Source: Streptomyces hygroscopicus (GTDB lineage: Bacteria; Actinomycetota; Actinomycetes; Streptomycetales; Streptomycetaceae). Taken from it: DNA of 64,000 nucleotides. Made by a program: the position numbers and the translations under genes. The DNA is taken from the NCBI GenBank assembly GCA_002021875.1, contig CP018627.1:3596001-3660000 (forward strand). The letters run 5' to 3'. Below, piece by piece: positions 1-8,240 of this stretch; position 1 is the first letter of the stretch, and every line of letters begins with the position of its first letter. A model generated the notes under the pieces. The model was given only the letters and a program-made list of their open reading frames with translations, searched no databases and was not told where the DNA came from.

Positions 1-977
1 GCCATGCCGTACACGTCCAGACCGCGGTAGGCGGTCCGGGTCGGGGCCTGCCGCTTCGTTCCGTAGGCCCGCAGGTCCTCGGCCGTCAGATCGCCCGCGC
101 GCACGACGCGCTGCGCCTTGGGGTCGACGGGCGGCTTGCGCACGGTGTCGACGATGTCGCGGCCCAGCTCGCCCTTGTAGATCGCGCCGACGCCCTTCTT
201 GGCCAGCAGCGCGTACGTACGGGCGAGGTCGGGGTTGCGGAAGGTCGAGCCGACCGCCGGGAGCTCGCCGCCGGGCAGGAAGAGCTTGGCGGTGGCCGGG
301 AAGTCCTTGAAGCGGGCCTGGTTGTCGGCGGTCTGCTGCCGGAAGGTGCTGTCGACGGTGAACCCGTCGCGGGCCAGCCGCTCGGCGGGCCTGAGCACCT
401 GCCCCAGCGAGCGGGTGCCCCAGTCCTTCAGGGCGTCGTTCCAGGTGGCGGGGGTGCCGGGGGTGCCGACGCTCAGCCCGCTGGTGACGGCGTCGGCGAA
501 CGGCAGCGGTTTGCCGTCCTTGCCGAGGAAGAGCTTCTGGTCCGCGCTGCGGGGCGCGGTCTCGCGGCCGTCGAGCGTGGAGACCTTGTGCCGCTTGGCG
601 TTGTAGTAGACGAAGTAACCACCGCCGCCGACACCCGCCGAGTACGGCTCGGTGACCCCGAGCGCGGCGGCGGTCGCGACCGCCGCGTCCACCGCGTTGC
701 CCCCGTGCCGCAGCACGTCGATCCCGGCCGCCGAGGCGTCGGCGTCCACGCTGGAGACCGCGCCGCCGTAGCCGACGGCCACGGGCGTCTTGGCGGGAGC
801 GGACTTCGCGGTGTCGTCCTGCTCCTGCCCGGCGGCACCGGCCGGGACGACGCCCAGCACCGCGACCATTCCGGCCGCGGCCGCCAGCGCGGGCAGTCGG
901 CGCCGGACGGCCGCCGCGGCGGAGGCGCGAGTGGTGGACGTGGTTGACGATGCGGCTGGTCGTGCGGCGTGCCCCAT
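1..977 (-). CDS. ggt: gamma-glutamyltransferase, N-terminal part (gene runs off the left edge)
   Basis: The ATG lies at 977-975 and about 325 codons are visible before the window edge. The product is a secreted gamma-glutamyltranspeptidase, an N-terminal-nucleophile hydrolase that cleaves glutathione and other gamma-glutamyl compounds outside the membrane. A Ser/Thr/Ala-rich leader, an Arg pair and a hydrophobic stretch ending near AGAAGQ (residues about 1-50) look like a signal peptide. Family hallmarks follow: AVSSVDADASAAGIDVLRHG, GGNAVDAAVATAAAL, EPYSAGVGGGGYFVYYN and LDGRETAPRSAD. The catalytic Thr and small subunit would lie left of base 1 and cannot be checked. No co-directional partner overlaps it, and its promoter shares the 978-1148 gap with the divergent gene at 1149. 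Family identity is secure; substrate is not. Confidence 0.9.
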   Translation of the reverse strand, partial: MGHAARPAASSTTSTTRASAAAAVRRRLPALAAAAGMVAVLGVVPAGAAGQEQDDTAKSAPAKTPVAVGYGGAVSSVDADASAAGIDVLRHGGNAVDAAVATAAALGVTEPYSAGVGGGGYFVYYNAKRHKVSTLDGRETAPRSADQKLFLGKDGKPLPFADAVTSGLSVGTPGTPATWNDALKDWGTRSLGQVLRPAERLARDGFTVDSTFRQQTADNQARFKDFPATAKLFLPGGELPAVGSTFRNPDLARTYALLAKKGVGAIYKGELGRDIVDTVRKPPVDPKAQRVVRAGDLTAEDLRAYGTKRQAPTRTAYRGLDVYGM

Positions 978-1148
978 CCGTGACCTCCAAGCGAAACGAC
1001 AGGGAGCGGAGCCTACCCGCGAGCCTCATGCCCACGACAGGGGTAGTGGATCGCCGATCCGTCCCGCCATTCGTACATGTGTCCGTTCCCGCCTTCGTTC
1101 ACCCGTACGCTCGAACGCGTACCCGATCGGCCGCTACGATGCGCGGCC

Positions 1149-1904
1149 ATGACAGACACCCTGCAGGACCTGATCGCCTCCGCGGCGGCCCTGATCGTGG
1201 GCCTGGCTGCCGGCTGGGCCGTGCACTCGGCGTTCGGGCGCCGCAAGCGCGCCCGCGAGCAGCGCTTCTTCGGCCTGCCGGACGGTTCGGAGTGCGTGCT
1301 GGTCACCCACCGGGACAGCACCTCGGCCCACTGGAGCATCCCCCGCCATGACGCGCTCGCGCTGCTCGGTCTCGCGGCGATCGTGGAGAACTGCGGGGCG
1401 CATACCGAGGTCGCCCCGCATGACACGGGGCTGCAGGGCTTCGGCGCGCGCACCGAGTTCTGCGTCGGCGATCCGACCGCGCACCGCAGGCTCGCCGCCC
1501 ATATGACCAATCTACTGCCGGGCGTCACCGTGCACCCGGGGGACGACTCGGGCACGGACCGGGGGATGTTCACCATCGCCGGTACGCACTACCGCCCGGA
1601 GCCGGGCACGGTCGAGTATGTGCTGCTGGCCCGGCTGACGGCGGGCGACGACAGCCGGCCGGTCTTCCTGGCGGCAGGTCAGCGTCCGGTCACCCATCGC
1701 GCCGCCGTCCGCCATCTCGTCCGCAACCGCGCCCGGCTGGCCCGGAAGTACGGCGCGCAGGGCTCCTTCTGTCTGCTGCTGAAGGTGGTCAACTCCCAGG
1801 CGTACGGCCCGGATCTGGTGGAGCTGGTCGCGGATGTGACCAAAGCGGCGACCGCTCCGGCGGGCCCCCGCGCCGCCGCGAAGGCGGCTGCGAAGGACGA
1901 CTGA
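1149..1904 (+). CDS. conserved hypothetical protein with an N-terminal membrane anchor
   Basis: The product is 251 aa from the ATG at 1149; a longer frame opens at 1077 but the added residues are low-complexity and lie in the promoter gap. Residues about 8-27 (DLIASAAALIVGLAAGWAV) form one hydrophobic segment followed by basic RRKRAR, suggesting a membrane-anchored protein with a cytoplasmic domain. The remaining roughly 200 residues are soluble mixed alpha/beta sequence, ending in an Ala/Lys-rich tail (AAAKAAAKDD). I do not recognise a catalytic motif or named family. It stands alone, divergent from ggt and convergent with the ABC permease at 1965. Short near-repeats of 'gagcccagccaagg' follow the stop codon (about 1903-1950). 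Confidence 0.7.
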   Translation: MTDTLQDLIASAAALIVGLAAGWAVHSAFGRRKRAREQRFFGLPDGSECVLVTHRDSTSAHWSIPRHDALALLGLAAIVENCGAHTEVAPHDTGLQGFGARTEFCVGDPTAHRRLAAHMTNLLPGVTVHPGDDSGTDRGMFTIAGTHYRPEPGTVEYVLLARLTAGDDSRPVFLAAGQRPVTHRAAVRHLVRNRARLARKYGAQGSFCLLLKVVNSQAYGPDLVELVADVTKAATAPAGPRAAAKAAAKDD

Positions 1905-1964
1905 GCCCAGCCAAGGACGGCTGAGCCCAGCCAAGGGCGACTGGGTCGGCCAAGGACGACCGGC

Positions 1965-2717
1965 TCAGCCGCGGACCCGGCCGAACAGGCGGGCCCCGCC
2001 CATCAGACACAGCGCCGCCAGGGCCAGGGTGACGGCCGCCCCGACTGCGACCGTGGTGTTGGCGTAGTGCCCCATGAACACCTGGCGCACCGCGTCGACC
2101 GTGTAGCGGAACGGCACGGCACGCGAGGCGCCCTCGAGCCATCCGGGCGCCAGGGTCATCGGCAGCAGCAGGCCGGAGAGCAGCATCAGCGGCATGGCCG
2201 CCGTGTTGGCGATGGCGGCGAACTCCGGGGACGTACGGACGTTCATGGCCAGCCCGTAGGAGAGCGCGGACAGCGCCGCCGCGAGCACGGCCACGAACAG
2301 CAGGCCGATCAGCACGCCGGGGAGCGGGGCACGCAGCCCGAAGGCCAGGCCGAGCAGCACCAGCAGTACCGACTGGGCCACGAGCTGGACGACATCGCGC
2401 AGGGTGCGGCCGAGCAGCAGCGCGAGCGGGCTGACCGGGGTGACCCGCATCCGGTCCAGAACGCCGAGGTTGCGGTCCATCAGCAGTCCGAGTCCGACGT
2501 ACGAGCCGCCGAGCAGGGCGAGCTGGACGAGTACGCCGGGGACCAGCGTCTGCCAGGACGATCCGCTGACGCCCATGTCGAGTCCGGTCAGCAGCGGGCC
2601 GAAGAGGGCGAGCAGGAGCAGCGGCTGCAGCATCCCGAAGAAGAGATTGGTCTTCGAGCGAAGCGTCGAGCGCAGACAGCGGCCGAAGACGATGCCGGTA
2701 TGGGCGAGAAGAGTCAT
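1965..2717 (-). CDS. ABC-2 type transporter permease (DrrB-like drug exporter)
   Basis: The product is 250 aa from the ATG at 2717. A longer frame to 3152 exists, but it would run into the ATPase gene and its extra residues are a GC-rich shadow. About six hydrophobic segments are visible, including LLLLALFGPLLTG, LLVLLGLAFGL, LIGLLFVAVLAAALSALSYG and MPLMLLSGLLLPM, with the ABC-2 signature region around VTPVSPLALLLGRTLRD. This matches the membrane half of daunorubicin-resistance-type exporters. It lies 191 bp downstream of the ATPase at 2909-3688 on the same strand, and together they should form a two-component efflux pump. Control is probably by the divergent TetR gene at 3780. Exported substrate is unknown. 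Confidence 0.88.
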   Translation of the reverse strand: MTLLAHTGIVFGRCLRSTLRSKTNLFFGMLQPLLLLALFGPLLTGLDMGVSGSSWQTLVPGVLVQLALLGGSYVGLGLLMDRNLGVLDRMRVTPVSPLALLLGRTLRDVVQLVAQSVLLVLLGLAFGLRAPLPGVLIGLLFVAVLAAALSALSYGLAMNVRTSPEFAAIANTAAMPLMLLSGLLLPMTLAPGWLEGASRAVPFRYTVDAVRQVFMGHYANTTVAVGAAVTLALAALCLMGGARLFGRVRG

Positions 2718-2805
2718 AAGGGGCCCTTGGGTGCGTCGGATGTCGTGGCCGGCACTACGGGGTGTCCGGCGGACCACGCGGCGGAGCCGCATGGCAGGGT
2801 CTTCG

Positions 2806-2895
2806 CCCCTGAACCCCGGGGCCTGGGGTCTGGGGCGGAGCCCCAGTTGTGGGAAGGGGCGGGGAGGGGAACAGCCCGCCGCAGGCGGCAGGACC
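2806..2895. repeat. GC-rich intergenic repeat-like sequence between the exporter genes
   Basis: The gap between the ATPase and permease genes carries runs such as 'ccccggggcctgggg', 'tctggggcggagcccca' and 'gaaggggcggggagggg'. Such GGGGC/GCCCC-rich pieces are scattered in Streptomyces intergenic regions and can fold into hairpins. A role as an mRNA-stability element or a leftover repeat is inference. Confidence 0.3.
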
Positions 2896-2908
2896 CGCCG
2901 GACACCCC

Positions 2909-3688
2909 TTAGACGGCGAGGGGTTGCTCGGCCGTGGACCGGCCGGTGATGGCGAGGAAGGCGTCCTGGAGACTGGCGGCCGGATCGCCCGCATAGCGGC
3001 TCTTGAGCTCGGCGGAGGTGCCCTCGGCGACGACCCGCCCGGCGTCCAGGACCACGATCCGGTCGGCGAGCGCATCGGCCTCGTCCAGATAGTGGGTGGT
3101 GAGGAAGACCGTGGTGCCGTGCTCGGCGCGGACGCGCCGCACCAGGTCCCACAGCTCGGCCCGGCTGCCCGGGTCGAGACCGGTGGTGGGCTCGTCGAGG
3201 AAGACCACCTCGGGCCGGTTGACCAGGCCCAGCGCGATCTCCACCCGGCGGCGCTGACCGCCGGACAGGGCGGCGGTCGGGCGGTCCATGAGCCCCGACA
3301 GGCCGAGCTCACCGGCGAGTTCATCGGCGCGCCCGGCCGCCGCGCCCCGGGACATCAGATGCAGCCGACCCTGGGTGACCAGCTCCTCGCGTACGGAACA
3401 CGCGGGGTCCAGGCCGCCCGACTGGGCCACATAGCCGATCCGCCGCCGCACGCCCGCCGGATCGCGGAGCAGATCGCGCCCGGCGATCTCGGCCTCGCCT
3501 CCGCTGGGCGGCAGCAGGGTGGTGAGCATGCGCAGAGTCGTGGTCTTACCGGCTCCGTTGGGGCCCAGGAAGCCGAGGATCTCGCCGCGGCCGACGGTCA
3601 GATCGATGCCGCGGACGGCGTGCACGGGGCCGCTGCCCAGCGAGAAGGTCCGGGTGAGGCCGCGGACGCGGATGACGGATGAGGACAT
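2909..3688 (-). CDS. ABC transporter ATP-binding protein (DrrA-like drug exporter)
   Basis: The product is 259 aa from the ATG at 3688; a GTG two codons upstream (3694) is an alternative start. It is the cytoplasmic ATPase that powers the exporter whose membrane part is at 1965. Walker A is GPNGAGKTT (residues 42-50), the ABC signature LSGGQRRR starts at residue 141, Walker B is VVFLDEP (161-167), and the H-loop LTTHYLDEAD lies near residue 195. The C-terminal extension after the ATPase core is typical of DrrA relatives. The gene is divergent from the TetR gene at 3780, and the gap between them holds a perfect inverted repeat. Repression by that TetR and release by a drug-like ligand is the expected arrangement. 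Confidence 0.92.
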   Translation of the reverse strand: MSSSVIRVRGLTRTFSLGSGPVHAVRGIDLTVGRGEILGFLGPNGAGKTTTLRMLTTLLPPSGGEAEIAGRDLLRDPAGVRRRIGYVAQSGGLDPACSVREELVTQGRLHLMSRGAAAGRADELAGELGLSGLMDRPTAALSGGQRRRVEIALGLVNRPEVVFLDEPTTGLDPGSRAELWDLVRRVRAEHGTTVFLTTHYLDEADALADRIVVLDAGRVVAEGTSAELKSRYAGDPAASLQDAFLAITGRSTAEQPLAV

Positions 3689-3714
3689 GCCCACGATCAG
3701 AGCACAACGCGCCC

Positions 3715-3758
3715 CAAACTTGCAATCGACTTAAAGATGAGAAGCGAGTGCAAGTTTG
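3715..3758. promoter_or_regulatory. probable TetR operator (inverted repeat CAAACTTGCA ... TGCAAGTTTG)
   Basis: A perfect 10-bp inverted repeat lies between the divergent ATPase and TetR genes: CAAACTTGCA at 3715-3724 and TGCAAGTTTG at 3749-3758, centres 34 bp apart. A GATACA hexamer at 3765-3770, 10 bp before the TetR ATG, could be the -10 of a near-leaderless TetR transcript. Arms of this size flanking both promoters fit autoregulation and control of the exporter. Confidence 0.7.
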
Positions 3759-3779
3759 CAACGGGATACACTGACGGCC

Positions 3780-4433
3780 ATGAGCGAAGGACTGCGGGAA
3801 CGGCACAAGCGCCGTACGCGCCGACGGATCGCGGACGTGGCCACCGGCCTGTTCCTGGAGCGGGGCTTCGACCGGGTCACGGTCGCCGAGGTCGCCGCGG
3901 CCGCGGAGGTGTCCGTCAACACCGTCTACAACTACTTCCCGGCCAAGGAGGATCTGGTCCTGCCGCCCGACCAGGCGTCCCCGCGGCGGCTCGCCGACAT
4001 CGTGCGCGAGCGCCCGCCCGGCCGGTCCGCCGCCCAGGCGGTGCTGGACCGGCTGCGCGAGGAGGTGGAGCGCCGCGATCGCTCGCTGGGGCTGACCGAG
4101 GGCTTCGGCCCGTTCTTCGCGATGATGCGGGCAGCCCCCACGCTGGTCGCCCGACTGGAGGAGCTCGGCCACCGGATGAACGACGAACTGGCCGCCGTGC
4201 TCGCCGAGGAGACCGGTACGGCGCCCGAGGATCCGCTGCCGCGCGTGGTGGCCGCCCAGATCAGCGGCTATCACTCACTCATCTTCGGCGAGATCGGCCG
4301 GCGCGTCACGGCGGGCGAGCGCCCCGACGCCATCGCCAAGGCCGTGACGGAACTCCTCGACGCCATCGAGGAGATGCTCGGCGCGCCGATGCTCGGCTAC
4401 GCCGTACGGGAGGAGCGACCGTGTTCCGAGTGA
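3780..4433 (+). CDS. TetR family transcriptional regulator
   Basis: The product is 217 aa from the ATG at 3780; the frame is open from 3756, but that earlier start would lie inside the operator arm. The N-terminal DNA-binding domain is clear: RRRIADVATGLFLERGFDR, VTVAEVAAAAEVS, then NTVYNYFPAKEDLV (residues about 15-60). The C-terminal ligand domain is divergent, as usual. The gene is divergent from the exporter ATPase and carries the inverted repeat 3715-3758 in its promoter, so it most likely represses the exporter and itself. Its 3' end overlaps the next gene by 13 bp (4421-4433), so the two are probably co-translated. Confidence 0.92.
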   Translation: MSEGLRERHKRRTRRRIADVATGLFLERGFDRVTVAEVAAAAEVSVNTVYNYFPAKEDLVLPPDQASPRRLADIVRERPPGRSAAQAVLDRLREEVERRDRSLGLTEGFGPFFAMMRAAPTLVARLEELGHRMNDELAAVLAEETGTAPEDPLPRVVAAQISGYHSLIFGEIGRRVTAGERPDAIAKAVTELLDAIEEMLGAPMLGYAVREERPCSE

Positions 4434-4729
4434 CCATCCGCGGGGCCTTCGAGGAGCTGGGCGAGGAGGATCGCGAGGCGCTGCGCACCGCGGTCGGCTC
4501 CTTCCAGGTGGGCTTCACCGAGGCGGGCACCTTCACCTGCGACCAGAGCCTTTCGGCGTTCACCTTCCGCTGCCAGGTTCCGGCGGAGGAGCCGGACGAC
4601 GGCGAACACGAGGCGACCGAACGGGCCATCGCGGCGCTGACCGCGCACGGCTACCCCCATCGGATCCTGCGGGTCGGGGTGACGGACATGCGGGACATCA
4701 AGATCCGCCGCAAGGGCAAGCGGGGCTGA
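4421..4729 (+). CDS. small DUF6204-like protein
   Basis: The product is 102 aa from the GTG at 4421, preceded by a good ribosome site GGAGGAG at about 4410-4416. It overlaps the TetR gene by 13 bp. The sequence begins MFRVTIRGAFEELGEEDREA, contains TFTCDQSLSAFTFRCQVP, and ends in basic DIKIRRKGKRG. It has the look of a ferredoxin-like alpha/beta fold; I believe similar Streptomyces proteins are annotated DUF6204, from memory and untested. Coupling to the TetR gene suggests a supporting role in the same resistance locus, but the function is unknown. Confidence 0.75.
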   Translation: MFRVTIRGAFEELGEEDREALRTAVGSFQVGFTEAGTFTCDQSLSAFTFRCQVPAEEPDDGEHEATERAIAALTAHGYPHRILRVGVTDMRDIKIRRKGKRG

Positions 4730-5077
4730 ACTGCCGTAGGGCGAGCGGGACTCGACACGGGGCGCGATCCAGCGGCAGGCGGGATTCCGTGCGGGACAAG
4801 GCGAGCGGGACTCGGCGCGGGCGGCCTCAGCGCGGGACCAACTCGGCCTCAGGCGGCACTGAGCAGCGTACGGACGCGCTCGGGCGGGGCCGGACCCTCG
4901 CGGATCCGGCCCCCGGATAGCGCCCCGGGCCGGGCCGGCCCCGGCAGCCGACCACGGCCTCTATCGTTACCCAGGCGTAACTTACCGCGCTATTACCGCC
5001 GGTAAACCCCCGAGTTACCGTCAGGTCACCAGCACCGGTGCTCCCCTGCCCCCACGGCACCCCCACCAGGAGCCACA
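4730..5077. promoter_or_regulatory. intergenic region with clustered TTACCG / GTTAC...GTAAC repeats upstream of the secreted hydrolase
   Basis: No gene is seen in these 348 bp. The first part is low-complexity ('gcgagcgggactcg' repeated near 4741 and 4801). Before the hydrolase start there is a cluster: GTTAC at 4966-4970 with GTAAC at 4977-4981, TTACCG at 4982-4987, the palindrome TTACCGCCGGTAA at 4993-5005, and TTACCG at 5015-5020. This looks like a multi-site operator for the gene at 5078; the cognate regulator is not identifiable here. Confidence 0.45.
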
Positions 5078-6697
5078 GTGACCCCTGCCCGCAAAGCCCT
5101 GCGCCCCACGATGGCCGCCGCCGTCTCGGTGACCGTCCTGGCCGGCGCGGCCTTCGGCCTCGCCCCCTCCGTCCAGGCCGCGGCACCGGCCCCGACCACC
5201 GCCACAACCGCCTCCGCCTCCGCTTCCTCGGGCGTCTCCATACGGTTCGTCGACATCCCCGGCGACGGCGGCGTGAAGCTGGCCGCCAACGTCGTGGCCC
5301 CCGCGGACGCGGACGCCTCCCGCCGTCTGCCCCTCGTCGTCCTGCCCACCAGTTGGTCCCTGCCCCAGGTCGAATATCTCGCCCAGGCCAAGAAGCTCGC
5401 CGAAGCCGGGTATGTGGTCCTCACTTACAACAGCCGCGGCTTCTGGCAGTCCGGCGGGAAGATCGAGACGGCCGGGCCGCCCGATATCGCCGACGCGTCC
5501 AAGGTCATCGACTGGGCGCTCGCCCACACCCCCGCCGACCCCGACCACATCGGCATGGCCGGGCTCTCCTACGGCGCCGGGATCAGCCTGCTCGCGGCCG
5601 GTGCCGACCCGCGGATCAAGGCCGTGGTGGCCATGAGCGGCTGGGCCGACCTGGTCGGCTCGATCTACAGCGGGCGCACCCAGCACGCCCAGGCCGCCGG
5701 GCTGCTCGCCGGGGCCGGGGAGCTGACCGGCCGGCCCAGCGATGAACTCCGGCAGATCCTCGACGACTTCTTCTCCTCCGACCTCGCCAAGGAACCGGAA
5801 CTGATCGCCTGGGGCAAGAAGCGGTCCCCCGCCGCCCAGCTCGACCGGATCAACGCCAACGGCGCGGCCATCATGCTGGGCAACTCCTGGGGCGACTCGA
5901 TCTTCCCGCCCAACAGCTACGCCGAATTCTTCGAGAAACTGACCGGCCCCAAGCGGCTGGAGCTGCGGCCCGGCGACCACGCCACCGCCGAGCTCACCGG
6001 GCTGCTCGGACTGCCCAACACCACCTGGAGCCACGCCCGGCAATGGCTCGACCGCTACCTCAAGGGCGAGCGCAACGGCATCGACACGCAAGCGCCGGTG
6101 CAGCTGATGTCCCGTACGGCGGGCGGCGACGACTACGAGGGCTACCCGAGCTGGTCGGCCGTCTCCTCCGGGCAGCGCCGCGTCCCGCTCGCCACCACCG
6201 AGAAGATCACCGCCAACCACGACTCCGGTGCCAACGCCGGAACGGTGCTGCTGAGCGGCGCCCTCGACCAGTTCCTGAAGGTCCCGCCGCTGGCCTCGAT
6301 CCCGCTGCTGCCCCGGTCCCACGCGGCCGTCTGGCAGACCGGAGCCTCCGCGCGCGAGCAGCGCGTCCGCGGCACCGTGAAGCTCCACACCACCGTGACC
6401 AGCGACCGCTCGGACGGTACGGCGGTCGCGTATCTCTACGACGTGGGCCCGCTGGGCGTCGGCAAGCTCATCACCAACGCCCCGGTCACCTTCCACGACC
6501 GCACCCCGGGCACGCCGTTCGGAGTGGACCTGGAGCTGTTCTCCACGGCGTACGACGTCCCGGCGGGCCATCGGCTGGCGCTGGTCGTCGACACCGTCGA
6601 CCCGCTCTACATCGAGCACAACCCCGACGGCGCCCATCTCACGTTCTCGTCCCCGGCCGCCGACCCGTCCTACCTCACGGTCCCGGTCCGCGATTGA
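5078..6697 (+). CDS. secreted CocE/NonD (S15-like) alpha/beta hydrolase
   Basis: The product is 539 aa from the GTG at 5078, with the ribosome site AGGAG about 10 bp before it. A Sec-type signal peptide is evident: basic start, MAAAVSVTVLAGAAFGL, then VQAAAPAPT (residues about 1-40). The catalytic domain has the nucleophile elbow GLSYGAG with Ser at about residue 164, preceded by a Gly/Arg-rich oxyanion stretch (YNSRGFWQSGG). A helical cap follows, then a C-terminal beta-rich domain (about 380-539), the usual layout of X-Pro dipeptidyl-peptidase/CocE-like enzymes. It probably hydrolyses peptide or ester bonds outside the cell. It is monocistronic; the clustered TTACCG sites upstream imply dedicated regulation. 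Substrate cannot be told from sequence. Confidence 0.85.
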   Translation: MTPARKALRPTMAAAVSVTVLAGAAFGLAPSVQAAAPAPTTATTASASASSGVSIRFVDIPGDGGVKLAANVVAPADADASRRLPLVVLPTSWSLPQVEYLAQAKKLAEAGYVVLTYNSRGFWQSGGKIETAGPPDIADASKVIDWALAHTPADPDHIGMAGLSYGAGISLLAAGADPRIKAVVAMSGWADLVGSIYSGRTQHAQAAGLLAGAGELTGRPSDELRQILDDFFSSDLAKEPELIAWGKKRSPAAQLDRINANGAAIMLGNSWGDSIFPPNSYAEFFEKLTGPKRLELRPGDHATAELTGLLGLPNTTWSHARQWLDRYLKGERNGIDTQAPVQLMSRTAGGDDYEGYPSWSAVSSGQRRVPLATTEKITANHDSGANAGTVLLSGALDQFLKVPPLASIPLLPRSHAAVWQTGASAREQRVRGTVKLHTTVTSDRSDGTAVAYLYDVGPLGVGKLITNAPVTFHDRTPGTPFGVDLELFSTAYDVPAGHRLALVVDTVDPLYIEHNPDGAHLTFSSPAADPSYLTVPVRD

Positions 6698-6719
6698 GGC
6701 ACCCTCCGGCCGCCCCGGC

Positions 6720-7589
6720 TCAGCCGCGGGTGTCCCCCGGCATCGGGGCGGCCGGTTCGGCGGCGGCGACCTCGACCTGGCGGGTCTTCACACTGCGCCG
6801 CTCCCGCTTGGCCACCCAGTTGGCGAACCACGACAGCAGCATGCACATCCCGATGTAGATGGGTGAGATCACCATGACCACCGGGATGAACGGCAGGTCG
6901 TAGTCGAGATTGGACGCGATCAGCTTTCCGGCGTGCAGAAACTCCTCATAGGTGATGAGGAAGCCGAGCGAGGTGTCCTTCAGGGCCACCACCAATTGGC
7001 TGATGATGGCCGGCAGCATCGCCCGCACCCCCTGCGGCACCAGCACGGACGTCATGACCTGGGTCTTCCGCAGCCCGAGCGAGTACGCCGCCTCGCGCTG
7101 GCCGCGGTCCACCGAGTTCACCCCGGCCCGGAACACCTCGGCCAGCACCGAGCCGTTGTACAGCGTCAGCCCGGTGACGAGGGCGGGCAGCGGCTGGACC
7201 TTCAGCGCCACGAAGACGAAGAAGATCATCACCAGGACGGGCATCGCCCGGAAGAACTCCACCAGCAGCGTGGCCACCCAGCGCACCGGGCGATGCTCGG
7301 AGAGCCGCCCGGCGGCGAGCACCCCGCCGAGGGCGAGCGAGAGGACCGCGGCCATGCCGAACGCCTTGAGGGTGCCCGCGAGCCCGTTCAACAGCAGCTC
7401 CTGGATGCCCTTGTACTCAAACGGCATCCACTTGCGGTAGGCGAACTGGCCGGTGTGGATGAGGAGATAGATGACCCAGCCGAGCAGGACCAGCAGCACG
7501 GCCGTCCCGGCCAGCGCGTAGATCCGGTGCCGGCGCCGGGTGTGGGGGCCGGGGACGTCGTAGAGGGCGGTGGTCGAGGGGGCGGTCAT
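6720..7589 (-). CDS. gluD: amino-acid ABC transporter permease, GluD type
   Basis: The product is 289 aa from the ATG at 7589, whose ATGA overlaps the stop of gluC by 4 bp. It is an inner-membrane permease of the polar-amino-acid (His/Glu/Gln) class. An N-terminal segment (YALAGTAVLLVLLGWVIYLL) is followed by about five more. The cytoplasmic EAA loop is present (FRAGVNSVDRGQREAAYSLG ... VLVPQGVRAMLPAI), which docks on the ATPase. The C-terminal tail is Ala/Glu-rich, as in Streptomyces and Corynebacterium GluD. It is last in the order gluB-gluC-gluD; with GluC it forms the heterodimeric channel for glutamate or a similar acidic amino acid. No ATPase gene is adjacent. Confidence 0.88.
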   Translation of the reverse strand: MTAPSTTALYDVPGPHTRRRHRIYALAGTAVLLVLLGWVIYLLIHTGQFAYRKWMPFEYKGIQELLLNGLAGTLKAFGMAAVLSLALGGVLAAGRLSEHRPVRWVATLLVEFFRAMPVLVMIFFVFVALKVQPLPALVTGLTLYNGSVLAEVFRAGVNSVDRGQREAAYSLGLRKTQVMTSVLVPQGVRAMLPAIISQLVVALKDTSLGFLITYEEFLHAGKLIASNLDYDLPFIPVVMVISPIYIGMCMLLSWFANWVAKRERRSVKTRQVEVAAAEPAAPMPGDTRG

Positions 7590-8230
7590 CGCCGCACTCC
7601 CCAGCGCCGCTCCAGCAGGGCGAAGATCGCGCTGATGGCGAGGGTGATGATCAGATACCCGACGGCGATCCAGACGAAGGACCAGATGATGCTGTACCCC
7701 CGCTCGTTGAGGGGTTTATAGGTGCCGAGCAGTTCGGTGACGCTGAACGACCCGGCGATGGCGGAGTTCTTGGCAAGCGCGATCAGGGTCGACCCGATCG
7801 GCGGGATGACCGAGCGGAACGCCTGCGGCAGCACCACCGCGCTCAGCGTCTGGTCGAACGTCATGCCCAGGCTGCGGGCCGCCTCGCCCTGCCCCACCGG
7901 CACCGTGTTGATGCCCGCGCGGACCGCCTCACAGATGAACGCCGAGGTGTAGCAGCCGAGCGCCATCACCGCGAAGACCGTGAACGGCAGCACCAGCCCG
8001 AAGCGCGGCAGCCCCAGCATCACCGCGAAGAACAGCAGCGTCAGCGGGGTGTTGCGGAGCACCATCACCCAGGCGGTGCCGAAGGCGCGCAGCGAGGCGA
8101 CCGGCGCCACCCGGAAGGCGGCCATCAGGATGCCGAGCGCGAGGGCGAGCAGCGAGGCGTAGACGGTCAGCTCCACGGTGCCGAGGAAGCCCTTGCCGTA
8201 GAGCGAGAAGTTCTGGGTGAGCACGTCCAT
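7586..8230 (-). CDS. gluC: amino-acid ABC transporter permease, GluC type
   Basis: The product is 214 aa from the ATG at 8230 (MDVLTQNFSLYGKGFLGTVE); the frame is open further upstream to 8344, but those codons overlap gluB and are not family-like. Five hydrophobic segments and the EAA loop (EAVRAGINTVPVGQGEAARS ... VVLPQAFRSVIPP) mark a polar-amino-acid permease. The start lies 10 bp after the gluB stop and the end overlaps gluD by 4 bp, so the three genes are one transcription unit. Confidence 0.88.
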   Translation of the reverse strand: MDVLTQNFSLYGKGFLGTVELTVYASLLALALGILMAAFRVAPVASLRAFGTAWVMVLRNTPLTLLFFAVMLGLPRFGLVLPFTVFAVMALGCYTSAFICEAVRAGINTVPVGQGEAARSLGMTFDQTLSAVVLPQAFRSVIPPIGSTLIALAKNSAIAGSFSVTELLGTYKPLNERGYSIIWSFVWIAVGYLIITLAISAIFALLERRWGVRR

Positions 8231-8240
8231 GGGAGGGCCT

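Noticed and set aside
2067..2912. 281-codon plus-strand open frame opposite the ABC permease
   Set aside because: It is antisense to a clear permease, rich in Gln/Glu/His low-complexity sequence, and is a by-product of high GC at third positions.
5021..6637. 538-codon minus-strand open frame opposite the secreted hydrolase
   Set aside because: Gly/Val/Arg-rich composition without any motif; the plus-strand hydrolase has a signal peptide and catalytic elbow.
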